Below, in pieces: positions 7,971-16,479 of a stretch of 44,530 bases of DNA. Below the pieces are notes generated by a model, which did no database searches, was not told the DNA's origin, and worked only from the letters and a program-made list of their open reading frames with translations. The stretch covers positions 1 to 44,530 of the forward strand of contig CAIXLY010000026.1 in the NCBI GenBank assembly GCA_903920455.1, written 5' to 3'. The DNA is from an uncultured bacterium (GTDB taxonomy: Bacteria; Bacteroidota; Bacteroidia; Chitinophagales; Chitinophagaceae). The position numbers were made by a program, and so were the translations under genes. Numbering within the stretch: the stretch's first letter is position 1; every line of letters starts with the position of its first letter.

Positions 7971-9698
7971 ATGAACAATTCTCTTGGCATCGCAGACCTC
8001 ATTGTTTTTCTCGCCTATTTCACACTCGTTGCATCATACGGATATTGGATATATAGAAAGAAAAAGAAAGACGTTACTGACACAAAAGATTTTTTTCTCG
8101 CTGAAGGATCACTGACCTGGTGGGCCATTGGCGCATCCCTCATTGCCTCCAATATATCTGCTGAGCAGTTCATTGGAATGAGTGGAGACGGGTTCTTCGT
8201 GGGTATTGCAGTTAGTGTTTATGAATGGCTTGCAGCCATTGCCCTCATCGTCATTGCCGTATGGTTGATCCCCATCTATTTGAAGAACAAGATCTTCACC
8301 ATGCCGCAGTTCCTTAAAAAAAGGTACAATGATTCAGTGGCGTTGGTGATGACCATCTTCTGGCTATTCCTCTACATCTTTGTAAACCTAACATCTATAC
8401 TGTATCTCGGTGCTGTAGCGATTAATGGATTGCTGGGCGGACAATACCTTCATGTTATTATGGTTGCCCTGATGATCTTTGCTTTGATCATCACGCTTGG
8501 CGGGATGAAGGTGATCGGATATACTGATGTAATACAGGTATCTGTGCTCATCATTGGTGGACTTGCTACAACCTATCTCGCCTTAACGATTGTCAGTGAA
8601 AAATTTGGAACTGGAGGTTCGGCGTTGGCAGGATTTAACGACCTGTTGAGGCTCGCACCTGATCACTTTCACATGATACAGGATAAGCCTTCTGTAATTT
8701 CAGCAACCATCGATCAACCCGAAAATCTTCAGATTCAAAAATATGTGATCCTGCCTGGTATCATGATGTATCTGATGGGACAATGGATTATCCAGATCAA
8801 CTATTGGGGATGCAATCAATACATTACCCAACGTGCGTTAGGAGCTGACCTAAAAACGGCAAGAACAGGATTACTGTTTGCTGCGTTTCTAAAACTCTTG
8901 ATGCCGGTAATTGTTATGCTTCCCGGCATTGCAGCGTATGTACTGTATCAAAACGGACATCTTCCGCAAATGGGATCAAGCAGCAAGGATGGTGCCTATT
9001 CAGCCATTTTGGGCTTTCTTCCAACTGGACTAAAAGGCCTTTCTGTTGCGGCATTAACTGCAGCGATTGTTGCTTCACTAGCAGGAAAGTCGAATAGTAT
9101 TTCAACCATTTTTACGCTTGACATTTTTAAAAAATATATTGACACAGAGGCTGATGAAAAGAAATTGGTCTGGACCGGCAGGCTGGCAATCGCTTCATCC
9201 ATGATTGTTGCATTGATTTTCACTTGGAATGATACACTAGGCATAGGCGGAGAGGGTGGATTTACCTTTATCCAGAAATACACTGGGTTTATTAGTCCGG
9301 GTGTATTCGCAACATTCATCTTGGGTATGTTCTGGAAAAGAACCACCGGTGCTGCTGCCATGGCGGGAATCATTGTAGGCTTTTTGATGTCTGTCTTTTT
9401 CAACAGCTATGCTGTTCCATTATTCGGACAAGAAACATGGCTTTATACCGCATTTGAATACCAGAAGATGGACAATGGTGTAGTGAAAACATTTACTGAA
9501 ATACCATTCCTGATCTATATGGGTTGGTCATTTGTTTTTACAGCATTGGCCATGGTGGTGATCAGCATGTTTGGTCCGAAGGTGAACGAAAAAGCACTTG
9601 TGTTGGATAAAGGAATGTTCAAACTCGAGCCGAGAACCATAGTGATGATCATCGCAACACTGATGATACTCGGTGCATTGTATGTGAGGTTTTGGTAG
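7971..9698 (+). CDS. Sodium:solute symporter (SSS/SGLT family)
   Basis: 575 residues with about 14 hydrophobic spans, as expected for vSGLT-like sodium/sugar symporters. Family motifs: DFFLAEGSLTWWAIGASLIASNISAEQFIGMSG is typical of the SGLT subfamily (seen around residues 41-74), followed by GGMKVIGYTDVIQ, NYWGCNQYITQRALGA and LTAAIVASLAGKSNSIST (sodium-site helix 8). It acts in the inner membrane, driving uptake of a sugar or sugar acid with Na+. The divergent altronate dehydratase suggests a hexuronate or related substrate, but this is only context. The start is the first ATG, with a normal N-out first span. Confidence 0.85.
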   Translation: MNNSLGIADLIVFLAYFTLVASYGYWIYRKKKKDVTDTKDFFLAEGSLTWWAIGASLIASNISAEQFIGMSGDGFFVGIAVSVYEWLAAIALIVIAVWLIPIYLKNKIFTMPQFLKKRYNDSVALVMTIFWLFLYIFVNLTSILYLGAVAINGLLGGQYLHVIMVALMIFALIITLGGMKVIGYTDVIQVSVLIIGGLATTYLALTIVSEKFGTGGSALAGFNDLLRLAPDHFHMIQDKPSVISATIDQPENLQIQKYVILPGIMMYLMGQWIIQINYWGCNQYITQRALGADLKTARTGLLFAAFLKLLMPVIVMLPGIAAYVLYQNGHLPQMGSSSKDGAYSAILGFLPTGLKGLSVAALTAAIVASLAGKSNSISTIFTLDIFKKYIDTEADEKKLVWTGRLAIASSMIVALIFTWNDTLGIGGEGGFTFIQKYTGFISPGVFATFILGMFWKRTTGAAAMAGIIVGFLMSVFFNSYAVPLFGQETWLYTAFEYQKMDNGVVKTFTEIPFLIYMGWSFVFTALAMVVISMFGPKVNEKALVLDKGMFKLEPRTIVMIIATLMILGALYVRFW

Positions 9699-9740
9699 AG
9701 GAATAAAACAAGGGACGAGGAACGAGGGAACAGCCAAGGA

Positions 9741-9771
9741 CGCAGATTCCTCGCTGCGCTCGGAATGACAG
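9741..9771 (-). repeat. Extragenic repeat copy 1 (reverse orientation)
   Basis: CGCAGATTCCTCGCTGCGCT continuing CGGAATGACAG. Its reverse complement is CTGTCATTCCGAGCGCAGCG plus AGGAATCTGCG, matching the copies at 12104, 17693 and 17765. Confidence 0.8.
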
Positions 9772-9818
9772 AGAAAAAGGTGGAAATGACAGTTGGTGAT
9801 TGTTAAGGTGTTGATGCA

Positions 9819-9854
9819 TTGATTTGTTTAGGGATAATCAACTAAACAAATCAA
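9819..9854. repeat. 12-bp stem hairpin
   Basis: TTGATTTGTTTA (9819-9830) and TAAACAAATCAA (9843-9854) are perfect inverted repeats around a 12-base loop. No T-run follows, so it is not an obvious terminator. Role unknown. Confidence 0.6.
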
Positions 9855-9870
9855 CATATGTTCGGATAAC

Positions 9871-9905
9871 AAAAGGAGACTGAATTATCAGTCTCCTTTT
9901 TATTT
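9871..9905. terminator. Bidirectional terminator
   Basis: A 13-bp perfect stem (AAAAGGAGACTGA / TCAGTCTCCTTTT, 4-base loop) has a T-rich tail on the forward side and TTTTGTT on the reverse side. It can serve the symporter (forward) and the reverse-strand frame ending at 9904. Confidence 0.85.
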
Positions 9906-10080
9906 ATTTAAAGCATCTATTCAACACACTAATCAATAATTTCCTGACTGTTTCCATTTCGTCTGCTTTGCTTGCAGCAACAAAAAGAGTAAGACTTGCC
10001 AATGCCTCATTGCTAATGGCAGGTTGGCCATTTGGGATAACCCAAGGGCCCCTTATGACCCACTTCGAGTAGGGATTCCG
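9904..10080 (-). pseudogene. Orphan 3' end of an unidentified gene
   Basis: A reverse frame of 58 codons with no start (a TGA precedes it) ends in TAA only 4 bases before the terminator stem. The peptide contains NPYSKWVIRGPWVIPNGQ and ISNEALASLTLFVAASKAD and looks like real protein. Its tight placement against a terminator suggests a genuine gene end whose 5' part has been lost. It overlaps the last codons of the RhuM frame in another frame, so it could also be the original tail of that gene after a frameshift. I do not recognise the family. Confidence 0.4.
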
Positions 10081-10493
10081 TCATGCAATACCTGAATTTC
10101 CTTGTCTTTCTCTTGAAGTCGCTTTTCGTTTATTGCAACACCCTCAATCAAGTAGTCCTTTAATCGCTGTGTTGCCCATTGTCGGAAGTGTGTGCCTTGA
10201 ATTGAATTGATACGATAACCGACAGATAAAATTGCATCAAGATTATAAACCAACTGCTTGCGTTTTATTGCACGGCTACCTTCAAATTGAACTTGTAAGC
10301 GTTCCTTACAAGTTGCCTCAAAGTCAATTTCTCTTTCAGAAAACACCTTCTTAAGGTGAATTGTGATATTTTGAGGAGATGTATTGAAAATTTCTGCCAT
10401 CTGCTTTTGAGTAATCCAAAGCGTATAATTATTGAGTATTATTGAAACCTCAATACCCTGCTCTGATCTGTATATCTCTAATTTGTTTTCCAT
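10053..10493 (-). pseudogene. Truncated RhuM-family protein
   Basis: 146 residues, against roughly 320-340 for full RhuM-family proteins. The N-terminal RhuM region is intact: LWITQKQMAEIFNTSPQNIT (helix-turn-helix-like), RKQLVYNLDAILSVGYRIN and GTHFRQWATQRLKDYLIEG. The match stops after KEIQVLHDGI, where the frame runs into PTRSGS and a stop. RhuM proteins were named from a Salmonella pathogenicity island and are often found on mobile or accessory DNA; their biochemical role is unclear. It could still yield a short DNA-binding-like product, but I read it as decayed. It lies at the start of an 8-kb run of broken genes. Confidence 0.7.
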
Positions 10494-10641
10494 ATTCGAA
10501 GTTTAATTAAGTTATGTTAGCTATCATTAATTATACTTTTCAACTTTTATCACATAATTAGCAGCTCAACCACTTACAAGTGGTAAGCGAGGCCGCATGT
10601 TATACACCAAATATAAGTTCTGACCCCACCACCCAAAAACA

Positions 10642-10669
10642 GAAAAACACCACCATGGCAGTGTTTTTC
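10642..10669. terminator. Probable terminator between the RhuM remnant and the peroxidase gene
   Basis: A 9-bp stem GAAAAACAC / GTGTTTTTC encloses CACCATGGCA. It has A/T-rich arms and stands 51 bases downstream of the reverse-strand peroxidase stop. Confidence 0.55.
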
Positions 10670-10719
10670 CTATTCTAACGTTCAATGAGATGCTGATAAA
10701 AAAATCCAGAAAGATTTTA

Positions 10720-11904
10720 CTAAAACGGATTACTCCAGCGTGTATCGGTGTAGATTTTTGTTCCGGCAAGTGTTCGTAAAAATGCCTCTACGGCATTTAC
10801 CTCTGGTGCAGTTAAGTGCAATTGTTGACCAACACCTCCGGGCCTTAACCGTTGATCCAATGAAGCACCATTGCCAGGGGCGATGTTGATGTTACCGTAA
10901 TGTCCGATTACTTGTTGAAGACTCGTGAAAAATCCTGTATGCATCATCGGACCATTGACTGTTCCGTCGGCTTTTACCAAATCACGTAAACTGGGAGCTC
11001 TTGTATTCTCAATATCTATTCCGCTTTCGTTCACCACGCCAATAATACCATTGTTTCTAGTGTTTGGATCGATGTCAAACTCGGGAGCATTATGACAACC
11101 ATTGCATCCTAATCCTCCAGCAATTCGGTTTCCGCCGGCATCAAATTCGGGTCGCGCTAAAAACAATTGCTTTCCCTGATTCTCCTGAGTTGTAAAATTG
11201 GGAAAAGACGCGGCATCATTGTTAACCAATGCTCTACCGGCATCATATTTACTGTCGAAACTCTGTATACTCCTTACAAAATGAGTCAATCCCTCTTGTA
11301 TTCTGGTTTCGGTTACTTGCTCATCTCCATATACAAACCGAAACAACTCTTTGTAATATTCTATCTCCTGTAACTTGCTTAACAATGCCGAAAAGCCAAG
11401 TCTTCCATTCTCACCACTAAAGCCCATCTCAGCATGATCCTGTATGGGCTGCACTACTTGCTCTTCTAAATTCAGGGCACGCTCATTCCAAAACATCTTG
11501 GCTTCTGTGGCAAAACGAATATTCACCAACCGCATCGAGTGTCTTCCAGTTAAGCCACCTTCAACGCCACTGCTCACCAGGGCCGTATCTCCGAAAGCAA
11601 AGGCTTGCTTATGACAGCTTCCGCAACTAACTGAATTGTTGATGCTCAAATTCTTGTCGTAAAACAACACCCTGCCCAACGTAGCCTTGGAATTATTGAC
11701 CACTGCACCACCACTATTGTCTTTAACGATGTATGCGGGTTTAGCCTGACTTGCATAACCTAATAAGTTACTTAAATCGATATTGGTACCAAAGGCAGCT
11801 TCAACGGCGGGGTAGATAATTACTGATTGTGTTATTCCCTCTTGATCTGTTTTACTGCAGGATATCACTATAGTAATAATAAAAGGGGCAAGAAATTTTT
11901 TCAT
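10720..11904 (-). CDS. Di-haem cytochrome-c peroxidase / MauG-family lipoprotein
   Basis: 394 residues. The signal peptide ends in a lipobox-like IVISCSK (Cys 16). Two c-type haem motifs are visible: CGSCH (in NNSVSCGSCHKQAFAFGD) and CNGCH (in GLGCNGCHNAPEFD), the pattern of the CcpA/MauG family. It would sit in the periplasm as a lipoprotein and reduce H2O2 or carry out a MauG-like oxidation using two haems. GRVLFYDKNLSINN and APSLRDLVKADGTVNGPMMHTG are typical of the Bacteroidota members. It is alone, flanked by remnants on both sides, and is one of the few intact genes in this stretch. Confidence 0.9.
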   Translation of the reverse strand: MKKFLAPFIITIVISCSKTDQEGITQSVIIYPAVEAAFGTNIDLSNLLGYASQAKPAYIVKDNSGGAVVNNSKATLGRVLFYDKNLSINNSVSCGSCHKQAFAFGDTALVSSGVEGGLTGRHSMRLVNIRFATEAKMFWNERALNLEEQVVQPIQDHAEMGFSGENGRLGFSALLSKLQEIEYYKELFRFVYGDEQVTETRIQEGLTHFVRSIQSFDSKYDAGRALVNNDAASFPNFTTQENQGKQLFLARPEFDAGGNRIAGGLGCNGCHNAPEFDIDPNTRNNGIIGVVNESGIDIENTRAPSLRDLVKADGTVNGPMMHTGFFTSLQQVIGHYGNINIAPGNGASLDQRLRPGGVGQQLHLTAPEVNAVEAFLRTLAGTKIYTDTRWSNPF

Positions 11905-11983
11905 ATTTGCTAGGACAGCTAATAAGGGATAAAGTTAAAACTGCAACCAATATCATTAACGTATTTAACAAAACTATTGCTTT

Positions 11984-12418
11984 TCTGATCTGGTTATCGA
12001 GAGAATACTTTCAGGGTCATTGCTCATGAGCAGTCGCTCGGAAAGACAGTTGGTAGGAGGACTGTCATCCTCTGCTCTTGCTGTCATCCTCTCCCGCCCT
12101 TGTCTGTCATCCCGAGCGAAGCGAGGGATATATCAACGCAAGAGACCAACTTTGGTAACTATTTAACAAATATTTTTAGCTCTTGATTAATGAAATTGAA
12201 CGTTAGATTTACCGGCGATCAAGCATGAAAATATGGCCAAGTTATCATTCAGACAGAATGTATGGGGCAACAAATATTTCCTTCAGTCTGACAGCTTGTA
12301 ATAGTCAGCGTTCCCAATACATCCAGACCCATATATGATCCACTGAACGTATCGCCTGTGTGCGCGATTTTTCGATAATGCCTTTCACTTCATCTATAAA
12401 CCCATTTCTCAATTCCAT
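11984..12418 (-). pseudogene. Decayed DUF1016 (YhcG-type) nuclease gene, second copy
   Basis: Two separate fragments of a DUF1016 gene lie in one direction. The 5' piece (12418-12305) encodes MELRNGFIDEVKGIIEKSRT and AIRSVDHIWVWMYWE, then breaks. The middle piece (12046-11984) encodes ERLLMSNDPESILSITRSEK, matching RLLMSNHPEAVLSIARSEK in the copy at 16.5-17.5 kb. Between them the expected coding sequence has been replaced by about 260 bp that holds extragenic repeat copy 2. DNA upstream of both copies is also similar (GCTGTAAAAAGGT is shared), so the copies are duplicates or came from related insertions. Not functional. Confidence 0.75.
12104..12129 (+). repeat. Extragenic repeat copy 2
   Basis: CTGTCATCCCGAGCGAAGCG followed by AGGGAT. 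It is inserted in the DUF1016 remnant. Partial CTGTCATCCTCT units precede it at 12062 and 12081. Confidence 0.8.
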
Positions 12419-12614
12419 ATTGATACAGAAACAATAGTCACTAATTGTTATAGCTGTAAAAAGGTGAAAACACAGAATAGAAAAGATATTTTCTCGTCTG
12501 ATAAAACGGTTTAATATGAGCACCAATAGCTGAAATATTACTATTTTACTGTTAAGAATTTAGATATTAATTAACCTACCTTGTAACATAACAAGTACAC
12601 CTCTAACGAACGCC
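12419..12614. other. Intergenic DNA upstream of the methyltransferase
   Basis: No gene seen. The left part resembles the DNA upstream of the other DUF1016 copy (around 17470-17540). The remainder is AT-rich and probably holds the promoter of the gene at 12615, though no clear box was found. Confidence 0.5.
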
Positions 12615-13328
12615 ATGAATTATCCCCTTAAAATATATTACACAATCACCTCATTGCTATTACTGTTTATTGTCAACGGACAAGAACACTACAGCTACAA
12701 AGCTGGCGATCCCAATGGAATAAAGAAATGGTATATGGGCCGGCAGATCGCTCAGGTGATGAGTCACTATGGCATCGAATGGCTGGAGAGACCAGAAAGA
12801 GAGATTGAAGAAAACACAACAATGCTGCTCAAAAACCTGGACCTCAAATCGGGGATGCATCTTGCAGATATCGGAGCAGGGAGCGGCTACTATACCAGGA
12901 TGTTATCCACACGCATTGGAAATGGAAAAGTCTATGCGGTGGACATCGAGCCGGAAATGATTGCTTACCTAAAAGAAAAGATTAAAAAAGAAAAACTATC
13001 AAACATCAGCACGGTGCTCGGTACAGAAAAATCGGTTTCACTAAATGCGGAAAGTATAGACATGATGCTCCTCGTAGATGTGTATCATGAATTCTCCTTT
13101 CCCTACGAAATGGCATTATCAATGTACAAATCACTCAAGCCAAAAGGAAAACTGGTGTTGGTGGAATTTAGGACAGAAGATGATGCAGTTCCAATCAAAA
13201 CAATCCATAAAATGAGCGAAGCTCAGGCAGTAAAAGAATTAAAAGCAGCTGGCTTTAGGTTAGAAAAAAACATCAGCAACCTCCCCTGGCAGCATTGTAT
13301 GGTGTTTGTGAAGGAGGGTGGCAAATAG
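12615..13328 (+). CDS. Exported class I SAM-dependent methyltransferase
   Basis: 237 residues. A hydrophobic N-terminus (TITSLLLLFIVNGQ, about residues 10-23) looks like a signal peptide ending before QEHYSYK. The Rossmann methyltransferase domain follows: motif I LADIGAGSGYYTRML (about 83-97), VDIEPEMIAYLKEK, MLLVDVYHEFSFPYE and GKLVLVEFRTEDD. Methyltransferases with export signals occur in Bacteroidota, but the substrate and the source of SAM outside the cytoplasm are unknown. It stands alone between two decayed regions. The 43 codons after its TAG stay open in the same frame (see findings). Confidence 0.8.
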   Translation: MNYPLKIYYTITSLLLLFIVNGQEHYSYKAGDPNGIKKWYMGRQIAQVMSHYGIEWLERPEREIEENTTMLLKNLDLKSGMHLADIGAGSGYYTRMLSTRIGNGKVYAVDIEPEMIAYLKEKIKKEKLSNISTVLGTEKSVSLNAESIDMMLLVDVYHEFSFPYEMALSMYKSLKPKGKLVLVEFRTEDDAVPIKTIHKMSEAQAVKELKAAGFRLEKNISNLPWQHCMVFVKEGGK

Positions 13329-13570
13329 GATAATTGCAATGATGCAATTGGTGAACAAACTGTTGCAGATGCCATACACGACAGGCGAGTATATCAATCC
13401 GCTCGCATAGCACTGAAAAGCGAATCGTTGAAAAAAATAAAGAAAGAAATTAACACTTAAGAATCATAGCAAATTAATTAAACAAAATTTACAGAAAAGA
13501 CCTAGGTTTAAAAAAAAGAAAAGCACTTTAGGATTTTTAAGGGCATCAATGAATTTATAATAGAAAAAAC

Positions 13571-14080
13571 ATGAATATCAAAAACCGTATACTGTACTCT
13601 TTAGCCATCTTCATTGGCCTCGCTCTAACCCTTTCATCCTGTAAAAAGAATGATGCACCCCAGACAAAGACCTTGGAACAACAAGTAGAAGAGAACCTTG
13701 ATGCCTTCGTTGCGGATCTGGAATCGCAACCTCCAACAGCGGAGGATATCTCAACTAGGGTATATGCCTATATGCAGGGTAACCCGGAGGTCTTCTTCGG
13801 TTCAACAGTGGTGTTACTCGATGGTACACAAACCGCCGTTGTGGGCCCTTACTGGTACCGCAGTTCAGGAACATTGGTAGAGAGCGATCTCATGAACATA
13901 GGATATCAAATAAATGAACAACATTGGCTTCGAGAAGTAATTGATGGCGGTCAGGCCATTTGGACCGAGCCTTATTTTGATGATGGTGGAGGAAACATCT
14001 TGATGAAGACACGTTCGGTTCCTGTATTCGTAAATGGTCAGATGGTGGCAGTGGCCACTACCGATCTCTCATTGGAGTGA
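13571..14080 (+). CDS. Lipoprotein with a single Cache/PDC sensor domain
   Basis: 169 residues. The lipobox LALTLSSC places Cys at about residue 24, so the mature protein is anchored by lipid. The rest matches the PDC/Cache fold found in chemoreceptors and histidine kinases: GPYWYRSSGTLVESDLMN, EQHWLREVIDGGQAIWTEPY, FDDGGGNILMKTRSVPVF and the closing VAVATTDLSL. Those domains bind small extracellular ligands such as amino or organic acids. Here no signalling domain follows, so it may act as a ligand-binding lipoprotein or be what remains of a larger sensor. A propeller-sensor remnant follows 80 bp downstream. Confidence 0.7.
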   Translation: MNIKNRILYSLAIFIGLALTLSSCKKNDAPQTKTLEQQVEENLDAFVADLESQPPTAEDISTRVYAYMQGNPEVFFGSTVVLLDGTQTAVVGPYWYRSSGTLVESDLMNIGYQINEQHWLREVIDGGQAIWTEPYFDDGGGNILMKTRSVPVFVNGQMVAVATTDLSLE

Positions 14081-14161
14081 GTTTATGCCTGCGCCGACAA
14101 CAACTATCAATGAAACGCTGATTAGACAGATTACCTGCCTTCGGCAGGGGATCTGTCAACA

Positions 14162-14380
14162 GCAAGAGATAACAATAATAATTTGTGGTTTGTAACCTAT
14201 CGTAATGGCGTTTGGAAATAAGACGGAACAAAAGTCACTCATTACCCAGTTCAGAAAGATGCTAAAGACATTGCGATTTTTAGCATTTACAAAGACACCA
14301 ATGGCGGCCTTTGGCTTGGAACACACGAAAATGGAGCATTTAAATTCAATGGGGGAACTTTTGTAAAATTTACACCATGA
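14162..14380 (+). pseudogene. Remnant of a two-component-regulator beta-propeller protein
   Basis: One frame encodes RDNNNNLWFVTYRNGVWK, a TAA stop (14219-14221), then DGTKVTHYPVQKDAKDIAIF and DTNGGLWLGTHENGAFKFNG, ending FVKFTP and TGA. These are two to three blades of the Reg_prop type (DxxGxLWxGTxxxG), the sensor part of hybrid two-component systems. The TAA stands where the blades normally have Tyr before DG, so a TAT/TAC-to-TAA change is likely. The 5' side ends in a CCTGCCTTCGGCAGG hairpin unit (14136-14150). Start and signalling domains are missing. Confidence 0.7.
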
Positions 14381-14570
14381 TGAAATACAGAAGAGCTACC
14401 GGCAACAGCACATGTGCGATAGGCTGGGTGACGTTTTTCGCATCAATATCTGCCTGCCGGCGGGGAGGTGTGTGCTAAAAATCCCCCTCAACGCAAAGCC
14501 GCAAACCGTTAGGGTGCAATTTGAAAAACAAATAAATAATATACAGCGTCTGAAAACTACTAATGGATAT
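14381..14570. other. GC-richer leader of the fusion gene
   Basis: No gene seen. The stretch 14390-14520 is clearly GC-richer than the gene that follows and contains a CTGCCGGCGGGGAGG unit similar to the hairpin repeats at 14136 and 16340. An open frame through it joins the fusion gene, but its peptide resembles no protein domain and I treat it as leader. Confidence 0.4.
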
Positions 14571-16280
14571 ATGTTCAATAAACATCTAATTGAAATCTCA
14601 ATTGCAACACGTATTGATAGAAATAAAATTTATCAGCTTCGCCACGAAGTCTATGCATTAGAGTTAATGCAGCACCCACATAATGAGGCAATGAGGTTTG
14701 AAGACAAGTTAGATCAATTCAATGTATACATTGTTGCAAAAATAAATGCAGAAATCGCTGGTTTCATCAGTGTTACTCCACCTGATCAAAACGATTATTC
14801 AATCGATAAATATTTCACACGAAATGAAATTCCTTTCGCAGTAGATGCCGGCACATTCGAAATGCGAATATTAACAGTGATCAAAGAATATCGAGGTAGG
14901 CCTATTGCAGTGGCACTCATGTGGGCCGCTTTTCGATTGATTCAGTCGCTAGGTGGTTTGAATATCATGGCCATCGGCAGATCTGAAGTGCTTGACCTGT
15001 ATTTAAAGTTAGGATTTAAGGCAACTGACAAGGTAGTTAAAGCTGGTGAAGTCACGTTTACATTAATTCATGGACAAGTAGCAGACTTGCATGATTTCAT
15101 AGAGAGTAATTTAAAAAGTACTTTCAACAAGGTCAAACAGCAATGTGATTGGAAATTGTCGATTGACTTTTTTAAACCTGCTACATGTTATCATGGAGGT
15201 GCTTTTTTTGATGCCATCGGAAACGAATTCGATGACCTCAATAAAAGAAGAAATATCATTAATGCAGATGTGCTGGATGCTTGGTTTGATCCGGCTCCAA
15301 GGTTGATTAAAGAACTGGAAAATCATTTTTCATGGATTTGCAAAACTTCCCCTCCAACGGATTGTGCAGGTATGGCAAATGGCATAGCCAGAGCACGGGG
15401 CGTTCAACCGGACAACATTCTTCCTGGCGCGGGCTCATCGGATTTAATATTTCTTGCTTTTAGAGAATGGTTAACACCGGCATCACGTGTATTGATACTT
15501 GATCCAACCTATGGTGAATATGTGCATGTTCTTGAAAATATTATTGGATGTCAGGTTGATCGGATCAACTTACTCAAAGCCAATAATTATGCTTTGGACT
15601 TAGAACAACTTGTAAACCTAGCAATGAATAATTACGACTTAATTGTCATTGTCAATCCAAATAGTCCCACAGGTCAACATGTTCCGAAGACACAACTCGA
15701 GAATGCGTTAAGACAAATCAGCCCTACTACCCGTATTTGGATAGATGAAACCTATATCGAATACTGCGGGAGAGATCAGACGCTAGAGAAATTTGCCGTC
15801 CGTACAAGTAATGTTATTGTCTGTAAATCGATGTCTAAGGTGTATGCATTAAGCGGACTTCGCGCTGCGTATTTGTGTGCGTCAGCGCTTCAACTTGAAA
15901 AATTAAGATCTATTTCTCCCCCATGGGCAGTGAGTCTGCCAGCTCAAATTGCTGCATTAGTCGCTTTACAAGAGGATAGTTATTATGAAGAATGCTATGA
16001 GCAGACACACTCACTTAGGGAGGAATTCTCTAAAGAATTGTTGAAATTTAATTCATTAGCCGTTTTACAAAGTAAGGCCAATTTTGTGCTTTGTTATCTT
16101 GCTGAAAATGGGCCTAGTGCTGAAACAGTTGTTTCTAAATGCAAAGAAATGGGCCTATATCTAAGGGATGTTTCCAATATGGGAAATAATTTCAATAAAC
16201 ATACAATTAGAATTGCGATAAAAGATAAAGAAACAAATCAAAAGATGCTGGAAATTATTAAGCAAGTACTAGATGATTGA
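14571..16280 (+). CDS. GNAT acyltransferase-aminotransferase fusion protein
   Basis: 569 residues from ATG 14571 (MFNKHLIEIS). Residues ~1-170 resemble a GNAT or autoinducer-synthase-like acyltransferase: IYQLRHEVYALELMQHP, VDAGTFEMRILTVIKEYRGR and LYLKLGFKATDKV. Residues ~215-569 form a fold type I PLP aminotransferase close to histidinol-phosphate aminotransferase/CobD: DNILPGAGSSDLIFLAFREW, VNPNSPTGQHVP, WIDETYIEYCG and CKSMSKVYALSGLRAAYL, whose Lys binds PLP. The two domains in one chain suggest transamination (or decarboxylation) and N-acylation of the same small molecule, but no other biosynthetic genes are nearby. An in-frame upstream start at 14412 exists; the extra 53 residues look non-coding. 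Confidence 0.75.
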   Translation: MFNKHLIEISIATRIDRNKIYQLRHEVYALELMQHPHNEAMRFEDKLDQFNVYIVAKINAEIAGFISVTPPDQNDYSIDKYFTRNEIPFAVDAGTFEMRILTVIKEYRGRPIAVALMWAAFRLIQSLGGLNIMAIGRSEVLDLYLKLGFKATDKVVKAGEVTFTLIHGQVADLHDFIESNLKSTFNKVKQQCDWKLSIDFFKPATCYHGGAFFDAIGNEFDDLNKRRNIINADVLDAWFDPAPRLIKELENHFSWICKTSPPTDCAGMANGIARARGVQPDNILPGAGSSDLIFLAFREWLTPASRVLILDPTYGEYVHVLENIIGCQVDRINLLKANNYALDLEQLVNLAMNNYDLIVIVNPNSPTGQHVPKTQLENALRQISPTTRIWIDETYIEYCGRDQTLEKFAVRTSNVIVCKSMSKVYALSGLRAAYLCASALQLEKLRSISPPWAVSLPAQIAALVALQEDSYYEECYEQTHSLREEFSKELLKFNSLAVLQSKANFVLCYLAENGPSAETVVSKCKEMGLYLRDVSNMGNNFNKHTIRIAIKDKETNQKMLEIIKQVLDD

Positions 16281-16479
16281 AATATAAATTAACGCTAACC
16301 CAACTTATCAAAACAATTGCTGACATGGCAGCGCAGATTCCCAGCCTTCGGCAGGCAAGCTCGCTGCGCTCGGGCAGATACAGCCAGAGACAAGGGACGA
16401 GGGACAAGTGATACAGCCAACTCACACAACTTTCTTCAACTTCCCTCAACCTTGTATTTCCTCGTCCCCGGCAGCATAT
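16281..16479. repeat. Degenerate repeat cluster
   Basis: No gene. At 16331-16376 a GCGCAGATTC start and a CTCGCTGCGCTCGGGCAG end, the two halves of the extragenic repeat, are split by a CAGCCTTCGGCAGG unit. At 16386-16416 the text GACAAGGGACGAGGGACAAG resembles 9711-9730. So the same set of repeat modules occurs on both sides of the graveyard. Confidence 0.6.

Noticed and set aside
12048-12151. AGTTGGT/ACCAACT as terminal inverted repeats of an insertion in the DUF1016 remnant
   Set aside because: Only 7 bases long, with no target duplication; could be chance.
14412-14570. Longer N-terminus of the GNAT-aminotransferase
   Set aside because: The 53 extra residues come from GC-richer repeat-like DNA and match no domain; ATG 14571 fits the GNAT start.
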